Shown: positions 63,151 through 64,000 of the stretch, in pieces
How positions within the stretch are numbered: position 1 is the stretch's first letter
Layout: the number at the start of each line of letters is the position of its first letter
Assembly: GCA_963530515.1 (NCBI GenBank)
Contig: CAUSEC010000013.1
Coordinates: 70,723-134,722, forward strand
Source: CBFFRJ01 sp963530515
GTDB lineage: Bacteria; Pseudomonadota; Gammaproteobacteria; Enterobacterales; Enterobacteriaceae
Direction: 5' to 3'
DNA: 64,000 nucleotides
Notes under the pieces: generated by a model
What the model was told of the DNA's origin: nothing
What the model saw: the letters and a program-made list of their open reading frames with translations, nothing else
Databases searched by the model: none
Translations under genes and position numbers: made by a program

Positions 63151-63186
63151 AATCAACTCCTTGATAGTTGGTGAGGTTAGCTCTCG

Positions 63187-63289
63187 TCAGGTATCGTAAC
63201 TACCTGATGAGGGCGTCTAAAAAGTCAGGACGACTTATGTTAAGGTACGTACCTGAGTGGTTAAAGATTACTCCCATAGGTACGTACAT
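63187..63289. promoter_or_regulatory. Three AGGTA/TACCT operator-like sites
   Basis: TCAGGTA-N7-TACCTGA at 63187-63207, the perfect palindrome AGGTACGTACCT at 63243-63254, and AGGTACGTACAT at 63278-63289, overlapping the start of the small gene. Repeated short palindromes in front of a ribbon-helix-helix gene suggest autoregulation. Confidence 0.7.
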
Positions 63290-63479
63290 GACAACCGCTA
63301 AACGTGACACCAACCAGTCAAAATCAGGTAAGTCCCCCACCTTTCAGATTCGGATTACCCCAGAGTTAAAAGTGCAGTTTGAAGCAGCGGCGAAAGATGC
63401 CGGGATGAGTTTGGGGAATTGGCTCAAGACGCTAGGTAGAAATGAGTTGATGAGATTAGGTATTGAGCCGAAGAATTAA
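63288..63479 (+). CDS. Small ribbon-helix-helix-type protein
   Basis: A 63-residue protein: a polar N-terminus, then FQIRITPELKVQFEAAAKDAGMSLGNWLKTLGRNEL, the strand-helix-helix pattern of Arc/HicB-type DNA-binding antitoxins. The start overlaps the last of three AGGTA-type palindromes. It is divergent from the SymE-like gene. An unseen small toxin could be its partner; no candidate is clear in the following sequence. Confidence 0.72.
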   Translation: MTTAKRDTNQSKSGKSPTFQIRITPELKVQFEAAAKDAGMSLGNWLKTLGRNELMRLGIEPKN

Positions 63480-63491
63480 TTAATCTATGTT

Positions 63492-64000
63492 TTATATATA
63501 ATTGCAAATCGTTTCTATATGATGCTCCATTGATAGTTTTTTCGCCTCCCCTAATCCAGGGTAATGCCTTTGGGCATGCAATCGCTTATATCCCTGCAGC
63601 CCGATGGTATTATCATAAAAACTTGGTTCTTTCTGTACATGCAGAATTAATTTACTTAACGCTTGGTGGAATTTTCCTGCTGGGTTACTTGTGGATTTAT
63701 CATCTATCGATGAATAATGCATTATAGACATTGCATCAAATTCTTTTCTGTCTATATAACTCATATGAATTGTTACAACGTATGCAGGCCCGCCACTTTC
63801 TGCGAAATCAGAACCGACCATTGTAAAATCGCTGAATCCAACAATATTTTTTGATATTGATTTATATCTAGTATGAATGTCTGAGAAGTATGACTTGGAT
63901 GGGTAGTCCGCGTTCCTTTTCTTTTTCTGAAATGGATCGTTAATTATGAATCGCCACGGATAATCTAGACACTTCCGAGCCGTTGATAATACTGGTTTTC
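63492..64000 (-). CDS. Probable sce7725-family protein (5' part outside window)
   Basis: The frame is open from the window edge to the stop at 63492, giving 169 C-terminal residues. The block NDPFQKKRNADYPSKSYFSD ... NIVGFSDFTMVGSDFAESGG ... PAYVVTIHMSYID ... NPAGKFHQALSKLI resembles sce7725-family proteins, a family of unknown function that usually pairs with sce7726. The internal ATG at 63821 is not the start because the same frame continues upstream. GC content is low, in line with an acquired gene. The assignment is from memory of the family pattern only. Confidence 0.55.
   Translation of the reverse strand, partial: KPVLSTARKCLDYPWRFIINDPFQKKKRNADYPSKSYFSDIHTRYKSISKNIVGFSDFTMVGSDFAESGGPAYVVTIHMSYIDRKEFDAMSIMHYSSIDDKSTSNPAGKFHQALSKLILHVQKEPSFYDNTIGLQGYKRLHAQRHYPGLGEAKKLSMEHHIETICNYI

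Noticed and set aside
61000..64000. Prophage or integrative element ending at this side.
   Set aside because: No integrase, tRNA or attachment repeat is visible; accessory content alone does not prove one within the window.

Overview
The window is a piece of a chromosome from an Enterobacteriaceae bacterium of the Enterobacter/Lelliottia type. The left end has the E. coli-like neighbours emrD, ivbL-ilvBN, yicN, nepI and yicL in recognisable form. The rest mixes genes typical of plant- and gut-associated enterobacteria: oligogalacturonide uptake, Salmonella-type fimbriae and a FetMP-type iron importer. Genus and species cannot be fixed from the sequence alone.

Layout. 1-7.1 kb is core: drug and metabolite exporters around the valine-attenuated ilvBN operon. 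7.5-13.7 kb is a beta-glucoside block (porin, PTS IIA, GH1 phospho-beta-glucosidase, IIC, IIB, and a divergent LacI-type repressor with two palindromic operators). 13.9-20.8 kb is a pectin-oligomer block (KdgM porin, TogMNAB ABC importer, oligogalacturonate lyase) with two good KdgR boxes. 21.2-28.9 kb holds small redox and efflux units paired with LysR regulators. 29.4-31.6 kb is a polar amino-acid ABC importer. 31.8-35.4 kb is an unassigned three-gene operon (ROK regulator, TIM-barrel glycosidase-like protein, sugar-type MFS carrier) with a pair of matching 21-bp operator-like sites. 35.9-44.5 kb has a solitary NqrC-like flavoprotein and then a Fur-boxed FetM-FetP iron import operon with its DUF2318, ABC and thioredoxin-like partners. 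44.8-47.4 kb has a HigBA-type toxin-antitoxin pair and a LysR/DUF1330/flavin-reductase unit. 47.8-55.3 kb is a type 1 fimbrial cluster of Salmonella type (FimY-like, FimZ, and FimA-C-D-H-F on the other strand, without FimI). 56.2-60.9 kb is an orphan flagellin with a sigma-28-like promoter, divergent from an ATP-grasp protein plus a SerC-like aminotransferase. 61.0-64.0 kb is an accessory end: RNase A-like toxin with CdiI-like immunity, a small membrane protein, SymE-like toxin, a ribbon-helix-helix-type protein with iterated operators, and the end of a probable sce7725-family gene.

Three copies of a composite repeat of about 375 bp (7162-7534, 20887-21262, 55669-56052) sit at the borders between blocks. 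Each has a short CCCTCTCC/GGAGAGGG palindrome at one end. A long hairpin inside it stays fully paired in all three copies although one pair differs (T-A versus A-T). The best candidates for undescribed biology are this repeat, the ROK/glycosidase-like/MFS operon, the ATP-grasp + SerC-like pair beside the orphan flagellin, and the toxin-rich right end. All functional names rest on recognition of protein motifs and gene order; no database search was run.
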